DNA of 64,000 nucleotides from Paraburkholderia sp. (lineage in GTDB: Bacteria; Pseudomonadota; Gammaproteobacteria; Burkholderiales; Burkholderiaceae): assembly GCF_004298475.1 (NCBI RefSeq), contig NZ_SCRP01000010.1, forward strand, positions 1 through 64,000. Reading direction: 5' to 3'. The notes beneath the pieces were generated by a model. That model ran no database searches. It worked only from the letters and a program-made list of their open reading frames with translations, and had not been told where the DNA came from. The first letter of the stretch is position 1, and the number at the start of each line of letters is the position of its first letter. Below are positions 8,248-16,657 of this stretch, one piece after another. The translations under genes were made by a program, and so were the position numbers.

Positions 8248-8544
8248 TCAGCGCACGGGATTGGCGGCCTTCTCGCCGACAACCGTTTGCCACGGCCTCA
8301 CGCGCCAACGCTTGACGAGCCCGGATGTGACATAGGGATCGGCGCGCGCGAAGGCTTCGGCGGCCGCAGGCGAATCGCCCTCGAACAACAGCAGCGCACT
8401 GTCGTGCGGCTCCGCCACCGCTCCCGCGAGCAGCAGTTCGCCGCGTGCCGCAGCGGCCCACGCAAGCGCGAGGTGCGCGTCGCGGTGGGCGGCGCGCCGC
8501 TCCAGATAATCGTCGACGAGTTCGTACATCAAGAGCCAGTGCAT
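8248..8544 (-). CDS. YciI-family protein
   Basis: A 98-residue protein of the YciI (YCII) family, a ferredoxin-like small domain whose general role is unknown. It has the N-terminal LLMYELVDDYLERRAAHR with conserved H20 and the C-terminal FARADPYVTSGLVKRWRVRPW block typical of the family. A strong ribosome site (GGGGAGG) precedes the ATG. Monocistronic and convergent with the phosphoribosyltransferase gene. Confidence 0.85.
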   Translation of the reverse strand: MHWLLMYELVDDYLERRAAHRDAHLALAWAAAARGELLLAGAVAEPHDSALLLFEGDSPAAAEAFARADPYVTSGLVKRWRVRPWQTVVGEKAANPVR

Positions 8545-8765
8545 CGTGTACCTCCCCTAAATTTTGGCCTGTTCACAATCCGCGTAATTCGTGAAATCCA
8601 CGCAAGGCCGACAGGCCGCATTGTTCAGCACGCGTGTCAACCGCCGACATGACCGCCCCGTTTTCAAGAAGGCTTTGCCATAACTGTTGCGGCGATGGGC
8701 TGCAATCATGCTGGATGCCTTCTCGCCCAACTATCGACAACGTCGAAACCCCAAGGGAGTGATCG

Positions 8766-9068
8766 ATGAAGATTCAATCCGCTATCGCTGCAATCGTACT
8801 CGGCGGCGTTCTGGCCGCACCGGCGTTCGCACAGACGCCTGCTCAAACCGCCCAGCAGCAGAAGATGAAGACATGCAATACGCAGGCTGGCGACAAGAAA
8901 GGCGATGAACGCAAGGCGTTCATGAAGCAATGCCTTTCGGCGGGCGGCGCGGCGGCGCCGGCCATGACCCAGCAGGAACGGATGAAGGCGTGCAACGCGC
9001 AGGCCGGCGACAAGAAAGGCGACGAGCGCAAGGCGTTCATGAAGCAGTGCCTCTCGACGAAGAGCTAA
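8766..9068 (+). CDS. PsiF-repeat secreted protein
   Basis: A 100-residue protein with a signal peptide (residues 1-22, cleavage after AFA) and two near-identical PsiF repeats of about 30 residues (M-K-x-CN-x-QAGDKKGDERKAFMKQCLS), joined by an Ala/Gly linker. Each repeat has two cysteines, suggesting disulfides in the periplasm. PsiF was named for phosphate starvation in E. coli; its function is unknown. AAGGGAG lies 7 bases upstream of the start, and a terminator follows directly. Confidence 0.88.
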   Translation: MKIQSAIAAIVLGGVLAAPAFAQTPAQTAQQQKMKTCNTQAGDKKGDERKAFMKQCLSAGGAAAPAMTQQERMKACNAQAGDKKGDERKAFMKQCLSTKS

Positions 9069-9084
9069 TCGGCAGTTGAAACAA

Positions 9085-9119
9085 GGCGCGCATCGGCTCT
9101 GGCCGAAGCGCGCTTTTTT
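9085..9119 (+). terminator. Rho-independent terminator after the PsiF gene
   Basis: A bipartite stem (GCGCGC and TCGGC pairing with GCCGA and GCGCGC, one mismatch between) is followed by six T residues at 9114-9119. It starts 17 bp after the PsiF stop codon. Confidence 0.85.
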
Positions 9120-9120
9120 A

Positions 9121-9444
9121 TGTGCGCGCGTATTTCAATGCACACAGGCCGCCGCGAGCGCAGCGCGCAGCGCCCTCGCCTTGCCTCCAGATCGGGATCG
9201 GACCCGCGATTTTTCCCGGTGCGCCACTGCGCTGTTGCGGCACGCCGGATGCGGCGCGAACACTGGGCCGTCCTGCCGTCCTGCCGTCCTGCCGCCCTGC
9301 CGACGTGCTCGCCGCGAACGCCGAACGCCGAACGCCAAACGTCGGCAGGCAGCGCCGATACGGCCGCACGCAGCGCGGCACCCGGAGCAGAGCCGCCGCA
9401 AAGCGGGTTCCAGGCGGTTTCCGGTCACCACAACGGAGGACAGG
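9121..9444. other. 324-bp gene-free spacer with two microrepeats
   Basis: No gene is supported here. The middle holds a CCTGCCGT-type repeat and a GAACGCC-type repeat flanked by an inverted repeat (separate entry). The last part contains the leader of the SYLF lipoprotein gene with GGAGGA at 9435-9440. Confidence 0.5.
9268..9350. repeat. Microrepeats enclosed by an 11-bp inverted repeat
   Basis: About four copies of an 8-bp CCGTCCTG-like unit run from 9268 to 9303, and three copies of GAACGCC from 9316 to 9337. CCTGCCGACGT (9295-9305 region) pairs perfectly with ACGTCGGCAGG (9339-9349), so the second repeat sits in the loop of a potential hairpin. Confidence 0.6.
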
Positions 9445-10032
9445 ATGCAAACAGGCAGATTCCTTCTGAAAACTTCCGTCGCCATCGCTGTCGCGAGCGC
9501 CACCCTCACCGGCTGCACGACCGCCGGCACTCATCCGCCGGCCGAAATGTCCGCCGACGCCCGCCGCCAGTCGATCGACGCCGCAGTCGACGGCGCGCTC
9601 TCGCGGCTCTATCAGACCGTGCCCGGCGCGCGCGAATTCGTCGGCCAGGCGCGCGGCATTCTGGTGTTTCCATCGGTGGTTCAGGCAGGCGTCGCCATTG
9701 GCGGCGAGCACGGCGACGGCGCATTGCGCGTCGGCGGAAGCACGACCGGCTACTTCAGTACGACGTCGGTGTCCGTGGGCGCGACGCTCGGCGTGCAGTC
9801 GAAGTCCGTCGTCTATCTCTTCATGACCCAGGACGCCCTCGACAAATTCCGCCAGTCGGAAGGCTGGTCGGTCGGCGGCGACGCTTCGGTCGCCATCGTG
9901 AATGTGGGCGCGAACGGTACCCTCAATACCGTCACGGCCACGAGGCCGGTCGAAGTGTTCGTGCTCACGAACAGTGGACTTATCGGCAATTTGTCGCTTG
10001 AGGGCACGAAGATCACGCGGCTCGCGCTGTGA
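9445..10032 (+). CDS. SYLF/YSC84-domain lipoprotein
   Basis: A 195-residue protein with a lipoprotein signal peptide (lipobox LTGC, acylated C24) and a SYLF (Ysc84 actin-binding/lipid-binding) domain filling the rest: RLYQTVPGAREFVGQARGILVFPSV, then glycine-rich strands (VGGSTTGYFSTT) and GWSVGGDASVAI. Bacterial members are secreted or outer-membrane-associated proteins of unclear function; eukaryotic ones bind phosphoinositides. The start follows GGAGGA by 4 bases. Confidence 0.88.
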   Translation: MQTGRFLLKTSVAIAVASATLTGCTTAGTHPPAEMSADARRQSIDAAVDGALSRLYQTVPGAREFVGQARGILVFPSVVQAGVAIGGEHGDGALRVGGSTTGYFSTTSVSVGATLGVQSKSVVYLFMTQDALDKFRQSEGWSVGGDASVAIVNVGANGTLNTVTATRPVEVFVLTNSGLIGNLSLEGTKITRLAL

Positions 10033-10075
10033 CGCTCGCGGCTACACGGCTTGTCATGCGCGTCGTGCGCGTACT

Positions 10076-11143
10076 TCAGCTCGCGGACGTGTCGATCACC
10101 TTGAAGCGCGAGCGCTTGTTCGCGCGAATCACGGTCTGATACGCCTCCACGTACTGCTGCGCCATGCGGCGGGACGTGAAGCGCGCCTCGAACTGCCGGC
10201 GCACCCCGGTGCGCGGCACGCTCGCAATGCGGTTCACCGCAGCCACGGCGCCAATCTCGTCCTCGACGATGAAGCCCGTCACGCCCTCGTCCACCACTTC
10301 CGGCACGGCGCCGCGATTGAACGCGATGACTGGCGTGCCGCACGCCATCGCCTCGATCATCACGAGGCCGAACGGCTCCGGCCAGTCGATCGGAAAGAGC
10401 AGCGCATGCGCGCCGGAGAGGAAACCGGCCTTCTCGGCGTCGGAAATCTCGCCGACGAACTCGACGTTCGGCATGGCGAAAAGCGGCTTGATCTCGCGCT
10501 CGAAGTACTCGCGGTCGGCATCGTCGACCTTCGCGGCGATGCGGATAGGCAACCCGCAGCGCTGCGCGATGCGAATCGCCGTATCCACGCGCTTTTCCGG
10601 CGAGATACGGCCCAGAAATGCAAGGTAGCGCTGCTCGACGGGCTGCGGCGTGTAGAGGTTTTCGGGCAACCCGTGATAGACGGTCGTGAGCCATTTGGCC
10701 TGCGGCATCGGCTGCCGCTGCGCATTCGAAATGGAAATGACCGGCGCGGTATCGAAGGTATCGAAAACCGGCTGCTGCTCGGGCAGATCGAGGCGGCCGT
10801 GCAGCGTCGTCACGAATGGCGTTTCCTGGCGTTTGAACACCGAAAACGAGTAGTAATCCATATGGAAGTGCAACACGTCGAACCGATCGGCCTGGCGGCG
10901 CACCATTTCCATGAGCAGCATGTGCGGTGCGATCCGGTCGCGGATGCCCGGATCGAGTCGCAGCGCGCGGGGCCAGACCGGTTCGAGCTTCGCGCTCGTC
11001 ACGGAATCGCCGCTCGCGAACAGCGTGACATCGTGACCGAGATCGACCAGCGCTTCGGTGATGTACGACACCGCGCGCTCGGTGCCGCCGTAGAGCTTCG
11101 GCGGAACCGATTCGGTCAGCGGGGCGATCTGCGCAATTCTCAT
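10076..11143 (-). CDS. Family 4 glycosyltransferase
   Basis: A 355-residue GT-B enzyme. Visible are the N-terminal MRIAQIAPLTESVPPKLYGGTER donor/acceptor loop start (shown as its GGTER motif at residues 19-23), LGRISPEKRVDTAI beginning the nucleotide-sugar domain, and the GT4 E-x7-E region (WPEPFGLVMIEAMACG). It transfers a sugar from an NDP-sugar; the product is not evident. The start at 11143 follows GGAG by 7 bases; the open frame runs 19 codons further upstream. It is downstream of otsA with a 333-bp gap and shares its strand, so a role in osmotic or envelope stress is a guess from context. Confidence 0.85.
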   Translation of the reverse strand: MRIAQIAPLTESVPPKLYGGTERAVSYITEALVDLGHDVTLFASGDSVTSAKLEPVWPRALRLDPGIRDRIAPHMLLMEMVRRQADRFDVLHFHMDYYSFSVFKRQETPFVTTLHGRLDLPEQQPVFDTFDTAPVISISNAQRQPMPQAKWLTTVYHGLPENLYTPQPVEQRYLAFLGRISPEKRVDTAIRIAQRCGLPIRIAAKVDDADREYFEREIKPLFAMPNVEFVGEISDAEKAGFLSGAHALLFPIDWPEPFGLVMIEAMACGTPVIAFNRGAVPEVVDEGVTGFIVEDEIGAVAAVNRIASVPRTGVRRQFEARFTSRRMAQQYVEAYQTVIRANKRSRFKVIDTSAS

Positions 11144-11476
11144 CAGGTGTCTCCGGCGATCGGGGGCGATCGGGTGTCGTTCGGGTATGTCGTGCCGCAA
11201 CAGGCCTCGCCGCTTCGAGGCGCTTCACTTTAAGTCAGCCCGTGCGCGGCACGGCGAGGCCGCCGGGGCGGGATCAGCGGCTACGCGCATATATCACGTA
11301 ATTTGGTCATTATTCTGCACACCACGTGCGAGCGCCCTCGTTTTTTCAAATCCTGTCGAGACTTACATGCAGATACATCACGGCTTCGACGTACCCTTCG
11401 ACGCACCCTTCGTGCCCGGTGATGTCGTGGGGTCCGAATCTGCCAATGCCGCGCGCATCGGCCGTGTGCAGTGCGC
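11144..11476. other. 333-bp spacer between otsA and the glycosyltransferase gene
   Basis: No gene, RNA or clear terminator is seen. It holds the leader of the glycosyltransferase gene (GGAG site at 11151-11154) and an AT-richer patch around 11288-11330 where a promoter could lie. Open frames here lack coding character. Confidence 0.4.
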
Positions 11477-12874
11477 TCAGGGTGTCTTCGGGACGCTGCC
11501 GAGATCGCGCAGAAAACTGTCGCGCCAGACGCCGAGGTTGTTGCGCCGCAGCGCGGCCATGTTGATCTCGTAGCGCGCCTGGCGCTCCGCGAGCGGCATC
11601 GACAGCGCGTGCTGCAGCGCCTCCGACATGCCCTCCGCGTCGTGCGGGTTCACGAGCAGCGCGCCGGTGAGTTCGGCGGCTGCGCCCGCGAAGATCGACA
11701 GCACGAGCACGCCCGGATCGTCGGGATTCTGCGCGGCCACGTACTCCTTGGCGACGAGATTCATGCCGTCGTGCAGCGGCGTGACGTAGCCCACCTGCGA
11801 TTCCCGAAAGAGCGACATCAGCTTCGCGTGGTCGTATTGCTGGCTCAGATAGCGGATCGGCGTGTAATCGAGACCCGAGTAACGGCCGTTGATGCGTCCG
11901 GCTTCGCGCTCCAGCTCTTCGCGAATCTGCTTGTAGCTCGCGACATCGGAGCGCGTGGGCGGCGCGATCTGCACGAGCGTGACCTTGCCGCGCCACGCCG
12001 GTACTTGTTCGAGCAACTGCTCGAACGCATGAAAGCGCTCGACGAGTCCTTTCGAGTAATCGAGCCGGTCCACGCTCATGACGAGCTTGCGTCCTTCCAG
12101 GCTCTGCTTGAGGTCGAGCACCTCGTCGCGGCCTTCGTCACGCGCGGCCTGTGCGGCGATTGCGTCGGGAAACACGCCGATGCGGTAGACGCCCGTACGC
12201 AGCTTGCGCCCGAACGCCTCCACCGTGGCCCCTTCGCCTAGCGCACGCACCGTGCCGCGCGCGGTGCGTGCGATGTAGTCGAGGAAGGCCTGCTGGTCGT
12301 TCTGGGTCTGGAATCCGAGCAGATCGTAGCAACACAGCGAACGGACGAGTTCGTCGTGCGGCGGGATCGTCTGCAGCACCTGCGGCGAGGGAAACGGAAT
12401 ATGCAGGAAAAAGCCGATGCGGTTCTCGATGTCCTCGGAGCGCAACGCCTCGGCGAACGGGATCAAATGATAGTCGTGGACCCAGATGCTGTCGTCGGGA
12501 CGAATGAGCTTCACGAGCTTGTGGGCGAGCCACGCATTCACGCGCCGGTAGCCCGTGTATTCGTCGCGTTCGTAGCGCGCAAGATCGTTGCGGTAGTGGA
12601 AAATCGGCCATAACGTGGCGTTCGAAAAGCCTCGGTAGTACTGGTCGTAGTCCTTGCGCGAGAGGCCGACCGTCGCGAACGTCACGGCGCCTTCCTCGAC
12701 GAGCATCGGCCCCGCATTCGCCACCGCTTCGCTCACGACATCGCCGCTCCAGCCGAACCAGACACCGCCTCCGTCCTTCAGTGCGCCGAACACGGCGACA
12801 GCCAGGCCGCCCGCAGCGCCCTTCGCCTCCGATGGTGTTGCCACGCGGTTCGATACGACGATCAATCTGCCCAT
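11477..12874 (-). CDS. otsA: Alpha,alpha-trehalose-phosphate synthase (UDP-forming)
   Basis: A 465-residue GT20 enzyme. It makes trehalose-6-phosphate from UDP-glucose and glucose-6-phosphate in the cytoplasm. Recognisable blocks are VVSNRVATP and GGLAVAV (the N-terminal glycine loop), WVHDYHLIP, IGFFLHIPFPSPQV, SVDRLDYSKGL and PLHDGMNLVAKEY, all in the usual order, and the length is normal. GGAGGAAGG precedes the ATG. No otsB phosphatase gene is next to it, so dephosphorylation must be encoded elsewhere. Between an MscS channel gene and a glycosyltransferase gene on the same strand. Confidence 0.96.
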   Translation of the reverse strand: MGRLIVVSNRVATPSEAKGAAGGLAVAVFGALKDGGGVWFGWSGDVVSEAVANAGPMLVEEGAVTFATVGLSRKDYDQYYRGFSNATLWPIFHYRNDLARYERDEYTGYRRVNAWLAHKLVKLIRPDDSIWVHDYHLIPFAEALRSEDIENRIGFFLHIPFPSPQVLQTIPPHDELVRSLCCYDLLGFQTQNDQQAFLDYIARTARGTVRALGEGATVEAFGRKLRTGVYRIGVFPDAIAAQAARDEGRDEVLDLKQSLEGRKLVMSVDRLDYSKGLVERFHAFEQLLEQVPAWRGKVTLVQIAPPTRSDVASYKQIREELEREAGRINGRYSGLDYTPIRYLSQQYDHAKLMSLFRESQVGYVTPLHDGMNLVAKEYVAAQNPDDPGVLVLSIFAGAAAELTGALLVNPHDAEGMSEALQHALSMPLAERQARYEINMAALRRNNLGVWRDSFLRDLGSVPKTP

Positions 12875-13066
12875 CTATGCCTTCCTCCGCTCGTGCGTTC
12901 CTGCGTGCGGTTCATCTGCACCGCACCGGCCAATGCCGATCGATGTTGTTCGGCTCGCGCATGAGTTTGCGCTTATCACAGCATGGGCCGTGCCACGTGT
13001 GACGCGCGCACCTGCTCCAATGGCAGCCAGCGGCAACGAGCAGCCGCAAGCAGCCGATAACAGCCG

Positions 13067-14332
13067 TTAACGGGTGCGTTGCGTTGCGCCGCTCGCATCG
13101 TCGCTGGTTGGAAAAACTGCTGAGGCGTGTAGCACATCGCCCGCGACATTGGTGCGCACCACGCTGCCGGTCACCGGATCGGCTTCCGTGTTCGCCGCCG
13201 TGCTCGATGCCGCAGGCTGCGCGGGCTGCGGCTCCCATGCCGGCATCTCGGCCGCGCTGCTTTCCGGTTCCGCCGACACCTCCGCGCGCGTACGCGGCAA
13301 GAATTGCGGATAGTGCGCATTCATGAAGGCAAGCAGCCCTTCGCGCACGCGACAGCGCAGATCCCAGTTCAGTCCTGAATTGGGCGAACTGACCAGCACG
13401 CGCAGTTGCATCGCCCGCTCGTTGGCATCGGTGACCTGCAATACCTGGACCCGGCCGTCCCACTCGGGCGCGGGTGCGACGATGCGTGACAGCTCCTCGC
13501 GCAGCGGCGCAAGCGGCATGCGGAAATCGAGCCACAAAAAAACGGAGCCGATGATCTGCGAACTGTTGCGCGTCCAGTTCGTAAACGGGTTTTCGATGAA
13601 CCACTGCAGCGGCACGATCAACCGGCGCTGATCCCAGATACGCACGGACACGTAGGTGCCCGTGATCTCCTCGATGCGCCCCCACTCGCCCTGGATCACG
13701 ACCACGTCGTCGAGCCGGATGGGCTGCGTGAGCGCGATCTGAAGCCCGGCGATCAGATTGCCGAGCACGGGGCGTGCCGCAATACCGGCGACGAGACCGG
13801 CCACGCCCGCCGAAGCGAGCAGGCTCGCGCCGAACTGCCTGACATTCGGGAAGGTCATGAGCGCCGCGCCGATGCCGACGATCATGATCAGGATCATGAC
13901 CGTGCGTGCGAGCACGCGTGCCTGGGTGTGGATGCGGCGGGCCTGGAGGTTATCGACGATGTCGATCGGATGGGCCGCGATGATCGCTTCGCCGATCGCC
14001 GCTGCGCAGCGCACGGAAAGCCAGGTGATCGCTGCGATGAGCGCGACGGCGGCGAGTTCGCGCAGGCTGGAGATGAAGCGCAGGGAGTCGGGCGCCTGCC
14101 ACCAGACGAATTCGGCCGCGAGAATGAGGATGACTGCGAGCGCGGGCTGGCGGACGTAGCGCACGATCACGCTCACGCGCGGATACGGCCCGGCGATGCG
14201 GCGCAGCACGCGCGAACCAAGCCAGTGAACCGCTGCGGCAAACACGAGCGTGACGGCACTGACGATGAGCGTGCCGAGCCAGGTTTGCAGCGGCGCGTTG
14301 GCGATACGCGAAAGATCGTCGATGCTCGGCAT
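13067..14332 (-). CDS. MscS-family mechanosensitive channel
   Basis: A 421-residue inner-membrane protein with about four or five N-terminal hydrophobic segments, the pore-lining helix region (SAGVAGLVAGIAARPVLGNL, conserved Gly/Ala ridge), and the MscS beta domain (IRLDDVVVIQGEWGRIEEI, RRLIVPLQWFIENPFTNWTR). The last 80 residues are low-complexity, rich in Ala, Pro, Ser and Thr. It would release solutes on hypo-osmotic shock, fitting its place upstream of otsA. The start at 14332 has AGGAGG 12 bases upstream; a TTG at 14410 would add a hydrophobic segment of 26 residues and cannot be excluded. Confidence 0.9.
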   Translation of the reverse strand: MPSIDDLSRIANAPLQTWLGTLIVSAVTLVFAAAVHWLGSRVLRRIAGPYPRVSVIVRYVRQPALAVILILAAEFVWWQAPDSLRFISSLRELAAVALIAAITWLSVRCAAAIGEAIIAAHPIDIVDNLQARRIHTQARVLARTVMILIMIVGIGAALMTFPNVRQFGASLLASAGVAGLVAGIAARPVLGNLIAGLQIALTQPIRLDDVVVIQGEWGRIEEITGTYVSVRIWDQRRLIVPLQWFIENPFTNWTRNSSQIIGSVFLWLDFRMPLAPLREELSRIVAPAPEWDGRVQVLQVTDANERAMQLRVLVSSPNSGLNWDLRCRVREGLLAFMNAHYPQFLPRTRAEVSAEPESSAAEMPAWEPQPAQPAASSTAANTEADPVTGSVVRTNVAGDVLHASAVFPTSDDASGATQRTR

Positions 14333-14573
14333 CTGCGGCCTGTTCCTCCTGAGCCTTGCGGCTACGCGTGGAAACAGCACGAGCGACACGAACGCCACGG
14401 CCGCGGACAACGGCGCAGCGTCAGGCGCCGCGTCGGTACGTCGTGAGCGTCATCGCGCGAAGTGACATGAAACCCTGCACGAAACACGGATCCAACCCAG
14501 GCAGCACCCCTTGCCTGCCGCCGCTACCCGCCTCTACCCATCAGCCAGCCTCATCGAGCCTGCCATGAGAGGC

Positions 14574-14930
14574 TCAACTGCCGGGCTTGCAGGGAAATGC
14601 TTTACCGAGACCGAGCGAAACAGCCGTGCTTGCGTTGTAGCCGATGATGTTCGGGTTGTCGGCGATGTACCTGCGCACCGCGTCGGTCAACTGCGCCGTG
14701 CGTGCATCCGGCGGCAGGCAGAAATACTGGCCGACGCGCGGGCCGGTCGTGCCGCCGATCGCGTCGATCGTGTTGAACACGCCGTCTGCGGCGCCTTCGA
14801 TGTAGGCCGCGCACGCGCTGCGCGACGCGACATCGGTTTTCATGCAGAGCCGGTTGAGATCGCCTGCCGTGAAGGCAAACGCCGAAAGCGGCAGGACGAG
14901 CGCGCTGGCGCAAATCAGAGCCCGCAGCAT
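14574..14930 (-). CDS. Rap1a/Tai-domain secreted protein
   Basis: A 118-residue protein with a signal peptide (cleavage after FAF/AFA near residue 19) and a compact domain with conserved cysteines (C29, C40, C71, C114 approximately) of the Rap1a/Tai type: LCMK, ACAAYIEGAADG, FCLPPDART, FPCKPGS. Named members are periplasmic immunity proteins against type VI secretion amidases, but the domain is widespread and no effector or secretion gene is nearby. AAGGAG precedes the ATG by 6 bases. Confidence 0.8.
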   Translation of the reverse strand: MLRALICASALVLPLSAFAFTAGDLNRLCMKTDVASRSACAAYIEGAADGVFNTIDAIGGTTGPRVGQYFCLPPDARTAQLTDAVRRYIADNPNIIGYNASTAVSLGLGKAFPCKPGS

Positions 14931-15024
14931 GATTCTCCTTATTAGTGACGTATAGTGCGGCGGCCCTTCGAGTCGCCGCAGGCTGCCGGCCGTTCCAGGC
15001 CGTTCCGGGCGGCCGGCAACCCGG

Positions 15025-15786
15025 TTATTTTGCACCGTTTTGCGGGGCCGCCGCATTGCCGGACTGGCCGTCCGGCTGCGCCATGCGCGCGCTCAATCCC
15101 TTGATCGCGTCCGGCGCCTTGTACTGTTTCGCGAAATCGAGCGCGTTCATGCCGATCTGGTTCTTCGCGTTGAGGTTCGCGCCGCTGTCGAGCAGCAGCT
15201 TGACCGTCGACATGTGATCGCCGCGCGCGGCCATCATGAGCGGCGTCGTGCCGTTGGGCGACAGCGCGTCGACCTGGGCCGAATAGCCGAGCAGCAGTTT
15301 TGCGATGTCGTCGTTGCCGTTGGCCGCGGCATAGTGCAGCGGGGCCCAGCCTGTCTTGTTGACTTGCGCACCCTTCGTGATCAGCAGCTTTACGAGGTCG
15401 AGATCGCCGTTGAGCGCCGCGAGCATCAGCGCGTTTTCGCCTGCGCGGTCTTCCGCGTCGATCTTCGTCTTCGGATTGTCGAGCAGCAGCGCGGCGACCT
15501 TGTCGGATTTTTCGCGCGCGGCCAAAACGATGAGCGGGTTGCCCTGCTCGTCGACAGCGTTCGGATCGAGGCCCGTGCCGAGATCGCTGGCGACGCCCTT
15601 GTCGTCATCGAACTTGACGGATTTCACGAGCGAGGTGATCGATGCGGCCTGAACGGGCGCGCTCGCCAGCAGTGCCGCGCTCATGCCGAAGACGAGCGCC
15701 GCCGCCACGCGCCGCGCGGCGATGGTGCGTGCAGTGCGTGCCGCACGTGTGGAAGAGACGAGGGAAAGTAGCGGTTTGGAGTTCAT
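15025..15786 (-). CDS. Secreted ankyrin-repeat protein
   Basis: A 253-residue protein with a long signal peptide (residues 1-48, ending VQAAS) and about five ankyrin repeats (NPLIVLAAREKSDKVAALLL; NALMLAALNGDLDLVKLLI; APLHYAAANGNDDIAKLLL; TPLMMAARGDHMSTVKLLL; NALDFAKQYKAPDAI). A Gly/Gln/Ala-rich tail follows. Probably a periplasmic protein-binding scaffold; partner unknown. It is last but one in the mltG-tmk-holB-GNAT-tatD run, 64 bp after tatD. Confidence 0.87.
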   Translation of the reverse strand: MNSKPLLSLVSSTRAARTARTIAARRVAAALVFGMSAALLASAPVQAASITSLVKSVKFDDDKGVASDLGTGLDPNAVDEQGNPLIVLAAREKSDKVAALLLDNPKTKIDAEDRAGENALMLAALNGDLDLVKLLITKGAQVNKTGWAPLHYAAANGNDDIAKLLLGYSAQVDALSPNGTTPLMMAARGDHMSTVKLLLDSGANLNAKNQIGMNALDFAKQYKAPDAIKGLSARMAQPDGQSGNAAAPQNGAK

Positions 15787-15850
15787 GTCAAGCCTTAAAA
15801 TTATTCGCTATCGTTATGATAATAAACAGTATTGACAGCCTGGAAATGCC

Positions 15851-16639
15851 TTATTCGACGGCCTGGGGAATCTTGAAGAGCCGGAAGAAGTTCTGTGTGG
15901 TGGCCGCACCGAGTTCGGCGTCAGACAACCCACGCTGCTGTGCAATGAATCTTCCGACATAACTTACGTACGCAGGTTCATTGGGTTTGCCGCGATAGGG
16001 TACTGGCGCAAGGTACGGCGAGTCGGTTTCGATCAGAAGACGCTCGATCGGCACCCGGCGCGCGACGTCCTGGACATCGGTCGCGCTCTTGAACGTCACG
16101 ATACCGGACAACGAAATATGGAAGTTCTGCGCGAGCGCGCGCTCGGCGACCGGCCAGGGCTCGGTGAAACAGTGCATCACGCCGCCCGGCACGCCCGCGC
16201 GCTCCTCTTCCATGAGCCGCAGGGTATCGTCGGCGGCTGCGCGCGTGTGGACGATCAGCGGCTTGTTCGTCGCGTGCGCCGCGCGGATATGGGTGCGGAA
16301 ACGCTCGCGCTGCCATTCCATGTCGGCGACGGTGCGCTCGCCGAGACGGTAGTAATCGAGCCCCGTTTCGCCGATCGCCACCACCTTCGGATGGGCGGCC
16401 AGTTCGGCCAGTTCAGTGACGGTCGGCTCCTTCGCGTCCTCGTGGTCGGGGTGCACCCCGACCGAGGCGTAGACGTTCTCGAACCGCTCGGCGACATCGA
16501 GCACCGACGGCAGCGTTTCGAGATCGACGGACACGCATAGCGCGTGCGTGACGGCGTGGGTGCGCATGTTCTCGAGCACCTGCGGCAGGCGCTCGCCGAG
16601 GCCCTCGAAGTTGATGTGGCAATGCGAATCGACAAACAT
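15851..16639 (-). CDS. TatD-family metal-dependent hydrolase (YcfH-like)
   Basis: A 262-residue TIM-barrel hydrolase of normal length. Metal ligands are visible: DSHCHINFE (H7, H9), the bridging glutamate in AIGETGLDYY, VHTRAA, MHCFTEP and the final ETDSPYLAP aspartate. Relatives are DNases or act on D-aminoacyl substrates; YcfH itself is poorly defined. Association with tmk and holB is conserved in proteobacteria. It follows the GNAT gene by 18 bp. Confidence 0.93.
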   Translation of the reverse strand: MFVDSHCHINFEGLGERLPQVLENMRTHAVTHALCVSVDLETLPSVLDVAERFENVYASVGVHPDHEDAKEPTVTELAELAAHPKVVAIGETGLDYYRLGERTVADMEWQRERFRTHIRAAHATNKPLIVHTRAAADDTLRLMEEERAGVPGGVMHCFTEPWPVAERALAQNFHISLSGIVTFKSATDVQDVARRVPIERLLIETDSPYLAPVPYRGKPNEPAYVSYVGRFIAQQRGLSDAELGAATTQNFFRLFKIPQAVE

Positions 16640-16657
16640 GGACAGTCCTGCGCAGGT

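Noticed and set aside
9120..10001. Alternative plus-strand frame over the SYLF lipoprotein gene
   Set aside because: Arg-rich shadow frame; the lipoprotein frame has a signal peptide, lipobox and ribosome site.
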